In this document: positions 63,995 through 64,000 of the stretch, piece by piece
Layout: each line of letters opens with the position of its first letter
How positions within the stretch are numbered: position 1 is the first letter of the stretch
From: Mycoplana rhizolycopersici
Lineage (GTDB): Bacteria > Pseudomonadota > Alphaproteobacteria > Rhizobiales > Rhizobiaceae
Reading direction: 5' to 3'
Assembly: GCF_013378445.1 (NCBI RefSeq)
Contig: NZ_JABXYK010000001.1
Span: 1 to 64,000, forward strand
Length of the DNA stretch: 64,000 nucleotides
Position numbers and translations under genes: made by a program
Notes under the pieces: model-generated
The model's database searches: none
Told to the model about the DNA's origin: nothing
What the model saw: the letters and a program-made list of their open reading frames with translations, nothing else

Positions 63995-64000
63995 ATGCAA
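63995..64000 (+). CDS. First two codons of the next gene (partial)
   Basis: An ATG at 63995 follows GGAG (63984-63987) at a 7-base spacing, a normal ribosome-site distance. Only two codons (Met, Gln) lie inside the window, so nothing can be said about the product. The 198 bases before it contain the rhizobial repeat and no gene. Confidence 0.45.

Overview
The window is high-GC chromosomal DNA from an alphaproteobacterium of the order Rhizobiales, most likely the family Rhizobiaceae (Sinorhizobium/Rhizobium/Agrobacterium/Shinella type). This rests on protein content: DUF4167, CpdR, the TIGR02302 family, the class III cyclase, the GAF-PEP phosphotransferase PtsP and ETF. The rhizobial intergenic repeats (a mosaic palindrome at 44590-44703 and a CCGAAAA/TTTTCGG element at 63856-63921) point the same way. 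I ran no database search, so the genus is left open. Gene density is high, there is no phage, transposase, plasmid replication gene or CRISPR array, and most genes are core housekeeping genes.

Layout. (1) 1-12.1 kb: a strong outward-facing promoter at the left edge that looks like an rRNA-operon promoter, a membrane-anchored M23 peptidase, then a minus-strand block of clpB, DUF4167, prmC-prfA (release factor and its methylase), ptsP and lysC. (2) 12.1-23 kb: a LysR regulator divergent from a small unknown protein, an NTF2-like protein, ubiG, a tightly coupled minus-strand chain (comF, grxC, a Nit-type amidase, DUF1178, DUF3291), a methyltransferase, an orphan Flp pilin with a small membrane protein, then argJ-GNAT-mutT and a parvulin foldase. 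(3) 23-33.5 kb: secA, a flippase/acetyltransferase pair, an acyl-CoA synthetase, a BON protein, a class III cyclase, a TerC/YjbE membrane protein with a probable yybP-ykoY-like leader, and a two-helix ion channel. (4) 33.8-36.4 kb: a small accessory cluster (F420/NADP-type reductase, SDR, LysR) that ends beside the 3' end of a tRNA-Leu(CAA). (5) 36.6-46.7 kb: YqaA, DsbB, HNH, a DNA glycosylase, GluQ, a YihY/BrkB-family protein, an SDR, a twin-TM protein, a PduO adenosyltransferase, a rhomboid protease, etfB-etfA and hydroxybutyryl-CoA dehydrogenase. (6) 46.8-50.7 kb: a complete sulfate ABC importer (sbp-cysT-cysW-cysA). (7) 50.7-64 kb: a TlpA-type thioredoxin divergent from argH-lptM-lysA, TIGR02302, DUF1349, cpdR, hpt, a membrane protein, ftsE-ftsX, a YdcF-type protein, plsC, a ChaC-type cyclotransferase, and the first two codons of the next gene.

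How it works together. Amino-acid biosynthesis is spread through the window (lysC, lysA, argJ, argH). Protein quality and export appear in ClpB, SecA, the parvulin, DsbB, TlpA and the rhomboid. Envelope and division functions include M23, FtsEX, PlsC, YdcF, LptM and the flippase. Much of the interest lies in the DNA between genes: a riboswitch-like leader, a multi-hairpin 344-base leader before DUF4167, inverted repeats overlapping start regions (acyl-CoA synthetase, SDR), a perfect 18-bp inverted repeat before etfB, an ATC-N9-GAT LysR box, a 4 x 17-bp tandem repeat at the plsC stop codon, and a mosaic repeat that separates etfB from etfA. I found no clearly new multi-gene system. The best candidates for undescribed biology are the LysR/small-protein pair, the orphan Flp pilin pair and the structured DUF4167 leader.
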